Part shown: piece after piece, positions 49,911 through 58,400 of the stretch
Numbering within the stretch: the first letter of the stretch is position 1
How the letters are laid out: each line of letters starts with the position of its first letter
Assembly (NCBI RefSeq): GCF_030929505.1
Contig: NZ_JAVFVV010000004.1
Span: forward strand, 310,001-374,000
DNA length: 64,000 bases
Direction: 5' to 3'
From: Mesorhizobium sp. LHD-90
Lineage (GTDB): Bacteria; Pseudomonadota; Alphaproteobacteria; Rhizobiales; Rhizobiaceae
Translations under genes and position numbers: made by a program
Notes under the pieces: model-generated
The model's input: the letters and a program-made list of their open reading frames with translations, nothing else
What the model was told of the DNA's origin: nothing
The model's database searches: none

Positions 49911-51251
49911 ATGGCAGACGACTGGAACAATGGCTGGACCGGAAACGGCACCGGCAACATCCTTTTCACCAATGTGCGTGTGCTCGATTCGACGGGCGAG
50001 TATCCCTACACAGGCGAGGTGCTGGTGCAGGGCAACCGCATCAAGCAGATCACGCGCGGTTCGTCGCGCTTCGGCTCGTCCTCGAGCAACTATAGCGGGG
50101 CCGGTGGCACCACGACGATCGACGGCATGGGAGCCACGCTGATGCCGGGCATGATCGACGCGCATCTGCACCTGTCGTGGAACAATGCGCCCGGCATCGA
50201 CCCGATCCAGATGATGGAACTGGAAGAGCACATGCTGGTCACCATGGAGATGGCCAAGCTGGTGCTCGACGCCGGCTTCACCGCGGGGCGCGGCGCGGCG
50301 GCGGCAAAGCCCAGGCTCGACGTGGTGGCCAAGAAATTCATCAACCAGGGCCGTTTCCCCGGGCCGCGCTATCTCGCCGCCGGGCCGGAGATCACCACGG
50401 TGGGTGGCCTTGGCGACGCGGCGCCATCGCATATCCCGCATGAGGGGCTGAACCTCGGCCTCGTTGTGTCGGGTCCGGAGGAGATCAGGCGCACGGTGCG
50501 CCAGCTCATCAAATACGGCGTCGATTCCATCAAGCTCAACCTGTCGGGCGAGGCGCTGACCGGCATGGGCGCGGAAGAAACGCCGATGTCGGAGGAGGAG
50601 GTGGCGATGGCCGCTTCCGAGGCGCGCTGCCGCAACAAGGTGCTGTCCGCGCATGCCCGCTCGTCCGGCTCGGTCAAGCAGTGCATCCGCCACGGCATCC
50701 AGAACATCTACCACGCCTCCTTCGCCGATGAGGAGGCGCTCGACATGCTGGAGGCGGCCAAGGACAAGCATTTCGTCGCACCCGGCATCGCCTGGCTGAT
50801 CAACACGGCGCGCTACGCCGAGCCGTGGGGCATAAAGCCCGGCTCGCCGGTGACGCTCGAATACGAGCGCGAGCTGGAGATGTGCGTCGAGACGATGAAG
50901 AAGATGCACCGGCGCGGCATAAGGATCTGCATCGGCGGCGACTACGGTTTCGCCTGGACGCCGCAAGGCACCAACGCCAAGGACATCGAGACCTTCGTCA
51001 CCATGCTCGGCTTCTCGCCGATGGAGGCGATCCTGGCGGCGACCAAATATGGCGGGCAGATCATGGGCATGAGCGACGAGCTCGGCATGATCAAGGAAGG
51101 CTATCTAGCCGACCTGCTGCTGGTCGACGGCGATCCGATCGCCGACGTGCGCATCCTTCAGGACAAGAACCGCATCCTGGCGATCATGAAGGACGGAAAA
51201 TTCCACCGGGCGCCGAAGATGAACGAGGCGCGGCGCAGGCTGACGGCGTAG
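49911..51251 (+). CDS. Metal-dependent amidohydrolase (COG1228-like)
   Basis: The protein has 446 residues. All metal-ligand positions of the amidohydrolase barrel are visible: HxH in MIDAHLHLSW, probable carboxylated lysine in VDSIKLNLSG, histidines in LSAHARSS and NIYHASF, and aspartate in IGGDYGFAW. A composite beta-sandwich surrounds the barrel, ending GYLADLLLVDGDPIADVRIL. It is related to imidazolonepropionase/prolidase-like enzymes acting on cyclic amides or peptides. No signal peptide, so cytoplasmic. Its ribosome site (GGAGG) precedes ATG 49911. Confidence 0.85.
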   Translation: MADDWNNGWTGNGTGNILFTNVRVLDSTGEYPYTGEVLVQGNRIKQITRGSSRFGSSSSNYSGAGGTTTIDGMGATLMPGMIDAHLHLSWNNAPGIDPIQMMELEEHMLVTMEMAKLVLDAGFTAGRGAAAAKPRLDVVAKKFINQGRFPGPRYLAAGPEITTVGGLGDAAPSHIPHEGLNLGLVVSGPEEIRRTVRQLIKYGVDSIKLNLSGEALTGMGAEETPMSEEEVAMAASEARCRNKVLSAHARSSGSVKQCIRHGIQNIYHASFADEEALDMLEAAKDKHFVAPGIAWLINTARYAEPWGIKPGSPVTLEYERELEMCVETMKKMHRRGIRICIGGDYGFAWTPQGTNAKDIETFVTMLGFSPMEAILAATKYGGQIMGMSDELGMIKEGYLADLLLVDGDPIADVRILQDKNRILAIMKDGKFHRAPKMNEARRRLTA

Positions 51252-51276
51252 GGCCACGATTATTTCGATGGTTCCG

Positions 51277-51412
51277 CTCTACGTCGCCCCCCTCTGTCCT
51301 GCCGGACATCTCCCCCACAAGGGGGGAGATTGGCTAGTCGCCAGCCTTGCCACCGTCAATCTCCCCCCTTGTGGGGGAGATGTCCGGCAGGACAGAGGGG
51401 GGCGACGTAGAG
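51277..51412. repeat. Perfect 56-bp inverted repeat (palindromic intergenic element, family A)
   Basis: The arms 51277-51332 and 51357-51412 are exact reverse complements over 56 bp around a 24-bp centre. The sequence includes CTGTCCTGCCGGACATCTCC and CCCACAAGGGGGGAGAT. It lies between the amidohydrolase and livH, 25 bp from one and 22 bp from the other. The same family recurs at 54812-55005. Confidence 0.95.
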
Positions 51413-51434
51413 TGCCTTCATTCGGAGGCGATAG

Positions 51435-52481
51435 ATGAGCCTGCTCGACCAACAGCGTGCGTCGGTGGAAGGCGGTGGTTTTACGCGAAGACAGGCGTGG
51501 GGGCTGTTCTGGCTGCTGCTTGCGGCCATCGTCGCCTGGCTGATCTTCGCCGTCTGGCCGGCCTGGCTGAACGCGGTACTGACTTCGAAAAAAGCCTTCG
51601 TCAGTGCCGTCATGAACGGACTGACGCTTGCGGGGCTGTATTTCCTGGTGGCGAGCGGCTTCACGCTCGTCTTCGGCCTGATGCGCAACGTCAACCTGGC
51701 GCACGGCTCGCTCTACCTGCTCGGCGCCTATATCGGCTACGAGGTCGGCGCGCGTACCGGCTACTGGCTGATCGGCGTGGCCGCCGGCTTCGTCGTGCTG
51801 GCTATCGTCGGCGTGCTGATGCAGGTGCTGGTGTTCCGCAGGCTGGAGGGCGACGACCTGCGGCAGACGCTGGTGACCATCGGCATCTCCATCGTCGCCG
51901 CCGACCTGATGCTCGCCGTATGGGGCGGGCAGACCTACCAGCTCGCCACGCCGGAATGGCTGGACGGGGCGGTGACGCTGCCGATCATCACCGCCGTCCG
52001 CTCGAACGGCGCGTCGGTGTTCCTCACCTATCCGTTCTACCGGCTGGTGGTGTTGTTTGCGGCGGTCGTCATCGGCGTGGGCCTGTGGCTGATGCTCAAC
52101 CGCACCCGCGTCGGCATGATGATCCGCGCCGGGGTCGACGACCGCGCCATGCTGTCGGCCTCGGGCGTCAACGTGCATGCGGTGTTCGCCATCGTCTTCG
52201 CGGTCGGCGCCGGGCTGGCTGGTTTCGCCGGCGTGGTCGGCGGCTCGGCGCTGTCGGTGGCGCCGGGCGAGGACGTGCGCTACCTCCTGGCCTCGCTGGT
52301 TGTCGTCATCGTCGGCGGCATGGGCTCGATCACCGGGGCGGCGATCGGCGCGCTGCTGATCGGGCTCGCCGAGCAGATCGGCCTCGTCTATTTCCCGACC
52401 TATGGCGTGGTGCTGACCTTCGTCATCATGGTGGTGACGCTGGCGATACGGCCGCAGGGCATCATGGGGAAGGCGCGATGA
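51435..52481 (+). CDS. livH: LivH-type ABC transporter permease
   Basis: Permease of 348 residues with an N-terminal extra helix (about 23-45) and a LivH core of about eight helices. Family signature: FTLVFGLMRNVNLAHGSLYL and GAGLAGFAGVVGGSALSV. It imports branched-chain amino acids, amides or other small acids. Coupled to livM by ATGA. The preceding palindrome could influence its expression. Confidence 0.86.
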   Translation: MSLLDQQRASVEGGGFTRRQAWGLFWLLLAAIVAWLIFAVWPAWLNAVLTSKKAFVSAVMNGLTLAGLYFLVASGFTLVFGLMRNVNLAHGSLYLLGAYIGYEVGARTGYWLIGVAAGFVVLAIVGVLMQVLVFRRLEGDDLRQTLVTIGISIVAADLMLAVWGGQTYQLATPEWLDGAVTLPIITAVRSNGASVFLTYPFYRLVVLFAAVVIGVGLWLMLNRTRVGMMIRAGVDDRAMLSASGVNVHAVFAIVFAVGAGLAGFAGVVGGSALSVAPGEDVRYLLASLVVVIVGGMGSITGAAIGALLIGLAEQIGLVYFPTYGVVLTFVIMVVTLAIRPQGIMGKAR

Positions 52482-53503
52482 GCCTCGTCGCCACGACCCC
52501 AGCCACGGCGCGTCCGGCCTTCCTCGGCAAGGTCGGGGCAGGGCATATCCTGCTCGCGGCGGCGCTGATCTTCTATCCGGCGGTCGCCACGGACTTCTTT
52601 CTGACGCAGATCGGCGGCTATTCGCTGATCTTCGGCATGATCGGCCTGTCGCTGATGATTTTGGCCGGTTATGGCGGCATGGTCAGCCTGGCGCAGATCA
52701 CGATTGCCGGCATCGCCGGCTACGCGGTGGCGATCTTCGGGCTCAACAATTCCAACGTGCACGGTTTCGGCTGGCCATGGTGGATCGTGGCGCCCTTCGC
52801 CATGCTGCTCGCGGCAACCGCCTCGGCGCTGATCGGCTGGATCGCGGTGCGCACCGAGGGCATCTACACGATCATGATCACGCTGGCGATCGCCACGGCG
52901 GCATTCTATTTCGCGCAGCAGAACTATATGATCTTCAACGGTTTTCCGGGCTTCAACGGGCTGCGCGCGCCGGAATTCTGGGGCGTCTACTGGCGCGACC
53001 CGGTGCCGTTCTACTATCTCTGCCTTGGCTGCGCCGCGCTCGCCTACGCCGCCGTGCTCTATTGTTCGCGCTCGACCTTCGGGCTGACGTTGCAGGCGAT
53101 CCGCGACAACCCGCGGCGCATGCGCGCCATCGGCTACCACGTCACCGCGCACAAGGTGTTCGCGTGGTTCGTGTCGGGGCTGATCGCGGGGCTGGCCGGC
53201 GTGCTCTTGATCTGGTTCAACGGCCGCGTCTCGTCGGGCACCATAAATGTGGCGGCGGCGATCAACGTGCTGGTCATCGCGGTGATCGGCGGACTGAAGC
53301 ATCCGATCGGCCCGTTCCTCGGCGCTGTCGTGGTGGTGCTGATGCAGACCTTCGCCATCGATATCGTCGGCGCCGAGCGCTTCAATACGCTGATCGGGCT
53401 GGTTTTCCTTGTGATCGTCTTCGTATCGCCGGACGGCATTCTCGGGCTGTGGGAGCGGCTGAAGCCGCACCTCGCCCAGGATTCCCTGCGCCCGGGGCCA
53501 TAG
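52478..53503 (+). CDS. livM: LivM-type ABC transporter permease
   Basis: Permease of 341 residues, about nine or ten helices. Signature GGMVSLAQITIAGIAGYAVA and QAIRDNPRRMRAIGYHVTAH (the ATPase-contact loop) identify LivM. Start 52478 overlaps livH; the longer frame that opens within livH is not used. It works with LivH in the membrane. Confidence 0.86.
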   Translation: MSLVATTPATARPAFLGKVGAGHILLAAALIFYPAVATDFFLTQIGGYSLIFGMIGLSLMILAGYGGMVSLAQITIAGIAGYAVAIFGLNNSNVHGFGWPWWIVAPFAMLLAATASALIGWIAVRTEGIYTIMITLAIATAAFYFAQQNYMIFNGFPGFNGLRAPEFWGVYWRDPVPFYYLCLGCAALAYAAVLYCSRSTFGLTLQAIRDNPRRMRAIGYHVTAHKVFAWFVSGLIAGLAGVLLIWFNGRVSSGTINVAAAINVLVIAVIGGLKHPIGPFLGAVVVVLMQTFAIDIVGAERFNTLIGLVFLVIVFVSPDGILGLWERLKPHLAQDSLRPGP

Positions 53504-53542
53504 GCACCGGACAGGGGTTTTCGGGTTCAACATGGGAGGAAA

Positions 53543-54793
53543 ATGATGAGACTTCACAGACGTAGCCTTCTCGCCCTTGCGCTGGCCACGGGGCTGACCG
53601 CCCCGTCGCTGGCGCTGGCCCAGGACGACACGATCAAGATCGGCCTGCTGGCCACTTTCGAGGGGCCGTTCACGGTTCTCGGCGAGGACGGCGAGCGCGG
53701 CGCCTTGACGGCGATCGAGGAACTTGGCGGCACGGCCGGCGGCAAGAAGATCGAGATCGTCAAGGGCTCGTCCGACGCTTCGCCCGACAGCGCGGTGCGC
53801 GCGGCGCGAAAACTGGTCGAGCAGGACGGCGTGAAGGTGCTGGTCGGGCCGCTCTCCGGCGACGAGGGCATCGCGGTCAAGGACTATGCCAAGACCCAGC
53901 CCGGCGTGACCTTCCTCAACGGCGCCTCGGCGGCGCAGGACACCACCTTCCGCGACCCGGCAGAGAACTTCTTCCGCTTCGGTACCGACGGTGCGCAGTG
54001 GATGGCCGGGCTCGGCACCTATGCCTTCAACGACAAGGGCTACAAGAACGTGGCGGTGGTGGCGGAGGACTATTCCTTCCCCTACACGCAGGTGTTCGGC
54101 TTCATGGCCGAATTCTGCAAGGCTGGTGGCAAGGTGCCGTCAAAGTCCTGGGTGCCGATCGGCAACAAGGACTATTCCTCGGTGATCGCGGCGCTGCCGG
54201 ACGACGTCGATGCCATCTACGTGGCACTGGGCGGCGCCGATGCCGTCAACTTCCTGTCGCAGTACCAGCAGTCGGGCGGTTCCGCGCCGCTGATCGGCGG
54301 CTCGATCACGGTCGACCAGACGGTGCTGACCTCGCAGGGCAAGACCCGCGACGTGCTGATCGGTACGCCGGCGGCCGGCCCGACGGCGGACACCAATGAC
54401 GCGCCGGCCTGGCTTGCGTTCACCGAGGCCTACAAGAAGCAGCCCAACGCCTTCCCGTCGCCGTCGCTGTTCGCGCATGCCTATTACATCAACATGAAGG
54501 CGGCGATCCTTGGCCTCAACGAGGTCAAGGGCGACGTCTCCGACGGCGGCGCGAATTTGCGCGCGGCGCTGTCAAAACTGTCCTTCGACACGCCGACCGG
54601 AAAGGTGTCGCTCGACAAGAACCGCAACGCGGTTGCCGACATCTATCTGACGGAGGTCGTGGAAGGGCCCGACGGGAACCTGCTCAACAAGCTGATCAAG
54701 GTCGTGCCGCAGGTGAACCAGACGCTCGGCATCGACGAGGCCGAGTTCAAGGCGCTGGGCGCGGTGAGCCGCGACAATCCGAGCTGCGAGTGA
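53543..54793 (+). CDS. LivK-type periplasmic substrate-binding protein
   Basis: The protein has 416 residues. Signal peptide RRSLLALALATGLTAPSLAL, cleaved near ALA-QD. The mature part begins TIKIGLLATFEGPFTVLGED, typical of the type 1 periplasmic-binding fold (Peripla_BP_6). GGAGG lies just before a double ATG (53543, 53546). The expected ligand classes are amino acids, amides, urea or aromatic acids; the linked hydrolases favour an unusual amide or cyclic compound. It is followed by another family A palindrome before livG. Confidence 0.84.
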   Translation: MMRLHRRSLLALALATGLTAPSLALAQDDTIKIGLLATFEGPFTVLGEDGERGALTAIEELGGTAGGKKIEIVKGSSDASPDSAVRAARKLVEQDGVKVLVGPLSGDEGIAVKDYAKTQPGVTFLNGASAAQDTTFRDPAENFFRFGTDGAQWMAGLGTYAFNDKGYKNVAVVAEDYSFPYTQVFGFMAEFCKAGGKVPSKSWVPIGNKDYSSVIAALPDDVDAIYVALGGADAVNFLSQYQQSGGSAPLIGGSITVDQTVLTSQGKTRDVLIGTPAAGPTADTNDAPAWLAFTEAYKKQPNAFPSPSLFAHAYYINMKAAILGLNEVKGDVSDGGANLRAALSKLSFDTPTGKVSLDKNRNAVADIYLTEVVEGPDGNLLNKLIKVVPQVNQTLGIDEAEFKALGAVSRDNPSCE

Positions 54794-54811
54794 CCGAGTG
54801 ATCTAGAAGAT

Positions 54812-55005
54812 GATCGTGGCGCTCTACGTTGCCCCCCTCTGTCCTGCCGGACATCTCCCCCACAAGGGGGGAGATCGGCAGCTTCGCCCACGTCGCCTTT
54901 CCTGCAACGTTGGTGATTGGCGAAAGCAGGCGCGACAGCCAATCTCCCCCCTTGTGGGGGAGATGTCCGGCAGGACAGAGGGGGGCAACGTAGGGCGCCA
55001 CGATC
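54812..55005. repeat. 67-bp near-perfect inverted repeat (family A)
   Basis: Arms 54812-54878 and 54939-55005 match as reverse complements with two mismatches. They share the CCCCCCTCTGTCCTGCCGG and ACATCTCCCCCACAAGGGG sequence with the element at 51277. The centre is 60 bp. It fills the 230-bp gap between the binding-protein gene and livG, inside the presumed operon. Confidence 0.93.
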
Positions 55006-55023
55006 CATGGGTGGAAGACGCCC

Positions 55024-55809
55024 ATGCCTGAATCCATCGTCTCGCGTCTACAGGGGACCGGCGCTCACGCGCTGGAGCTCGACGGCGTCGCGCGTCATTT
55101 CGGCGCGCTGGTGGCGCTGACCGGCATATCGATGCGCATCGCGGCCGGCGAGCGGCGCGCCGTGCTGGGCTCCAACGGCGCCGGCAAGACGACGCTGTTC
55201 AACGCCATCACCGGCGACTTTCTGCCGACGGCGGGGCGCATAAAATTCTTCGGCGAGGATATCACCGACCTGCCGCCGCACGAGCGCATCCGCCGGGGCC
55301 TGCGCCGCACCTACCAGATATCGCAGCTGTTCAATGGCTTGTCGGTGCTGGATTCGATCTTCCTCGCCTGCCGGGGCGTGTCGCGCCGGCGCTTCTCGCT
55401 GCTCAGGCCGGCCTCCACTGATGTCAACATGGCGCAGGCTGAATCAATCCTCAACGCGGTGCATCTGGAGGGCGACAGGGATACGCTGGTGGCGACGCTG
55501 TCGCATGGGCAGCAGCGGCAGCTCGAGATCGCGCTGGCGCTGGCCGGCGCGCCGCGCTTCATCCTTTTCGACGAGCCGGCAGCGGGCCTGTCGCCGACCG
55601 AGCGGCGCGACCTCGTCGCCATCCTCAACGCGCTGCCGAAGCATATCGGCTACATCATCATCGAGCACGATCTCGACGTGGCGCTGCGCGTCTCCGAATA
55701 TGTGTCGATGATGCACAATGGCCGCCTGTTCAAGGAAGGCACGCCGCGCGAGATCGAGGCCGATCCGCAGGTGCAGGAGATCTATCTCGGAGGCCGCCAC
55801 CATGGCTGA
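55024..55809 (+). CDS. livG: LivG-type ABC transporter ATPase
   Basis: ATPase of 261 residues. Walker A LGSNGAGKTTLF, signature TLSHGQQRQLEI, Walker B FILFDEPAAGLSP, H-loop IIIEHDLDVAL. The LivG-specific segment RRGLRRTYQISQLFNGLSVL is present. The end overlaps the next gene by 8 bp. Both ATPases are needed for Liv transport. Confidence 0.87.
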   Translation: MPESIVSRLQGTGAHALELDGVARHFGALVALTGISMRIAAGERRAVLGSNGAGKTTLFNAITGDFLPTAGRIKFFGEDITDLPPHERIRRGLRRTYQISQLFNGLSVLDSIFLACRGVSRRRFSLLRPASTDVNMAQAESILNAVHLEGDRDTLVATLSHGQQRQLEIALALAGAPRFILFDEPAAGLSPTERRDLVAILNALPKHIGYIIIEHDLDVALRVSEYVSMMHNGRLFKEGTPREIEADPQVQEIYLGGRHHG

Positions 55810-58021
55810 GCGCTCCGCCCCCGCTGGCAAGGCGGCGCTGAAGATCGACGATCTGCAGGTCTATTACGGCGAGAGCCACGCCTTGCAGGGCGTGTCGCTG
55901 ACGCTGGAGAGCGGCGTGCTCTCGGTGGTCGGCCGCAACGGCATGGGCAAGACCACGCTGTGCAACACGATCACGGGGCTGAAGCGGGCGCGTTCCGGCT
56001 CGATCCGGGTCAACGGTCGCGAGGTGTCGTCGCTCGAGCCACATGAGATCCATCGGCTGGGCGTCGGCTATGTGCCGCAAGGGCGGCGCGTCTGGCCGAG
56101 CCTGACCGTGGATGAACATCTGCGGCTGGCCTCCGGCAACCGGCGCGACGCGGCGTGGACGGCCGAACGCGTCTACCAGACCTTTCCGCGGCTGGCGGAA
56201 CGCAAGAACAATGGCGGCTCGCAGCTTTCGGGCGGCGAGCAGCAGATGCTGGCGATCTCGCGCGCGCTGCTGTCGGACCCGAAGCTGCTGGTGATGGACG
56301 AGCCGACCGAGGGGCTTGCGCCGGTCATCGTCGACCAGGTCGAGAAAATGCTGGTTGAGCTGGGCAGGGAAGGCGAGATGGCGATCCTCGTCATCGAGCA
56401 GAACATCGGCGTGGCGACAGCGGTCTCCGACCGCGTAGCGATCATGGTCAATGGCCGCGTCAACCGGGTGATGGACGCCAAGGCGCTGGCCGGCGACCGC
56501 GAATTGCAGCAGCGGCTCTTGGGTGTCGGGCGGCATTCGGAAGAGGAGCCGGTGACGCCGGCTGCCGCTGCGCAGGCAGCCTCGCAACTTGCCGAAGTCT
56601 ACCGGATCGAGCGGACCGGCGGCGAAGTGGCGGCGCAGGCCCAGGGCGCTGGTGGTGTCTACCGGCCGGTGACGGACCTGCCGAACCGCTGGAACGTGCC
56701 GGTGACGGCGATGCGCCAGGCGGCGATGGAAAAGACGCAAGCTACCGACGATCTTGCAAAAGTCTTCGCCATTCCCTTTGCCGAGCGGATCGGCCGGACC
56801 GTTCTGGTGGCCGGCACGTTCGACACCAAGGGCCGCGAGCTGCGCTTCATCGCCGACCGGCTGAAGGCGCTGAAGATACCGGTCAGGACCGTCGATCTCT
56901 CGACCTCGGGAAAACCGGCGAGCGCCGACGTGCCGGCGGGCCAGGTGGCTGCGATGCATCGGGGCGGGTCTTCGGCGGTGATGTCGGGCGACCGTGGCGG
57001 TTCGGTCGCGGCGATGGCCGAGGCATTCGCCCGCTGGATCGCGCAGGAGCCGAAGATCGGCGGCATCATCTCGGCCGGCGGCTCCGGCGGCACGACGCTG
57101 GCGACGGCGGGCATGCGCGTGCTGCCGGTCGGCGTGCCGAAAATCATGGTCTCGACGGTGGCGGCCGGCGATGTCGGCAAGTATGTCGGCGGGGCCGACA
57201 TCATGATGTTCCACTCGGTCGCCGACGTTCAGGGGCTGAACTCGATCACCGAGGCGGTGCTGTCCAACGCCGCGCACGCCATGGCCGGCATGGTGGCGCA
57301 GCTGCCGTCGGGCGAACAATGGGAAGCCAGGCGCAAGCTGGCGCGGCCGGCGGTCGGTATCACCATGTTCGGCGTGACCACGCCGGCGGTGCAGGCGGTG
57401 ACGCGGCGACTGGAGGCGGATTACGACTGCCTCGTCTTCCACGCCACCGGCATCGGCGGCCGGGCGATGGAGAACCTTGGCGATTCCCGCCTGCTTTCGG
57501 GTTTCATCGACCTGACGACCACGGAAGTGGCCGACATGATCGTCGGCGGCGTGTTCCCGGCGAGCGAAGACCGGCTGGGTGCCGCGATCCGCACCGGCCT
57601 GCCCTATGTCGGCTCGGTCGGCGCGCTGGACATGGTGAATTTCGGTTCGCGCGACACCGTGCCGGAAAAATTCCGCAGCCGGAAATTCGTGATCCACAAT
57701 CCCAACGTGACGCTGATGCGCACGACACGCGACGAGAACCGCCAGTTCGGCGAGTGGATCGGGGAAAGACTAAACCGGATGAACGGGCCGGTGCGATTCC
57801 TGCTGCCGGAGGGTGGGGTGTCGATGCTCGATGCGCCGGGACAACCGTTCCACGATCCGGAAGCGGACGCGGCGCTGTTTTCGGCGATCGAGCGGACGGT
57901 GCGCGTGTCGCCGACGCGGCAGGTGCTCCGGGTGAAGGCCAATATCAACGATGCGGCCTTCGTGGATGCGACGGTGGCGGCGTTCGAGAGCATCACGCCG
58001 AAGATGCAGAGGAGGGCGTAA
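55802..58021 (+). CDS. LivF-type ATPase fused to a Tm-1-like/UPF0261 domain
   Basis: The protein has 739 residues. Residues 15-250 form a complete LivF ATPase: Walker A GRNGMGKTTL, signature LSGGEQQML, Walker B LLVMDEPTEGLAP. A linker of about 90 residues, rich in Ala/Gln, follows. Residues about 345-735 form a Tm-1-like ATP-binding (UPF0261) domain, starting VLVAGTFDTKGRELRFIADR and including SAGGSGGTTLATAGM and HATGIGGRAMENL. Plant Tm-1 is an antiviral protein; bacterial members are uncharacterised and usually separate genes. The frame is continuous with no internal start of obvious use, so the fusion appears genuine. It suggests that the Tm-1 domain acts on the imported compound. Confidence 0.85.
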   Translation: MAERSAPAGKAALKIDDLQVYYGESHALQGVSLTLESGVLSVVGRNGMGKTTLCNTITGLKRARSGSIRVNGREVSSLEPHEIHRLGVGYVPQGRRVWPSLTVDEHLRLASGNRRDAAWTAERVYQTFPRLAERKNNGGSQLSGGEQQMLAISRALLSDPKLLVMDEPTEGLAPVIVDQVEKMLVELGREGEMAILVIEQNIGVATAVSDRVAIMVNGRVNRVMDAKALAGDRELQQRLLGVGRHSEEEPVTPAAAAQAASQLAEVYRIERTGGEVAAQAQGAGGVYRPVTDLPNRWNVPVTAMRQAAMEKTQATDDLAKVFAIPFAERIGRTVLVAGTFDTKGRELRFIADRLKALKIPVRTVDLSTSGKPASADVPAGQVAAMHRGGSSAVMSGDRGGSVAAMAEAFARWIAQEPKIGGIISAGGSGGTTLATAGMRVLPVGVPKIMVSTVAAGDVGKYVGGADIMMFHSVADVQGLNSITEAVLSNAAHAMAGMVAQLPSGEQWEARRKLARPAVGITMFGVTTPAVQAVTRRLEADYDCLVFHATGIGGRAMENLGDSRLLSGFIDLTTTEVADMIVGGVFPASEDRLGAAIRTGLPYVGSVGALDMVNFGSRDTVPEKFRSRKFVIHNPNVTLMRTTRDENRQFGEWIGERLNRMNGPVRFLLPEGGVSMLDAPGQPFHDPEADAALFSAIERTVRVSPTRQVLRVKANINDAAFVDATVAAFESITPKMQRRA

Positions 58022-58084
58022 TGATATTGCATGCGGTCCTTCGGAGCACGTCTCGTCAATCACAGGTGATTCCTCGACCTTCGT

Positions 58085-58300
58085 CGTCGCACTCCGTCCA
58101 GCACCCCTCATCCGCCTTCGCTTCGCTCAGGCACCTTCTCCCACAAGGGGAGAAGGGGGAGTTTCGCGCCGACCTCACCGCCAATCGCCCATGCTGGCGA
58201 TTTGCAGAGGCGCAAGTGCAGCGCTCCGCCTTCTCCCTTTGTGGGAGAAGGTGCCTGAGCGAAGCGAAGGCGGATGAGGGGTGCTGGACGGAGTGCGACG
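58085..58300. repeat. 72-bp near-perfect inverted repeat (family B)
   Basis: Arms 58085-58156 and 58229-58300 are reverse complements with a single mismatch. Sequence differs from family A: GTCCAGCACCCCTCATCCGC then CTTCGCTTCGCTCAGGCACC. It occupies most of the 379-bp gap between the LivF-Tm-1 gene and the flotillin gene; nothing else is recognisable there. It could serve as a bidirectional transcription stop. Confidence 0.94.
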
Positions 58301-58400
58301 CCAGCGGCAGCGCTTCAAGCAAGACACCTGTTTCCAATAAAACTAAAATGTCCGCTGGCCGCCGCGAGGCAGGCCGCCATGGAACCCGGAGGACAATCTA

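Noticed and set aside
51277-51412. Simple rho-independent terminator
   Set aside because: The 56-bp arms are far longer than a terminator and lack a following T run; the same sequence recurs elsewhere, so it is classed as a repeat element.
55730-57697. A 655-codon open frame opposite the LivF-Tm-1 gene
   Set aside because: Antisense shadow without protein features.
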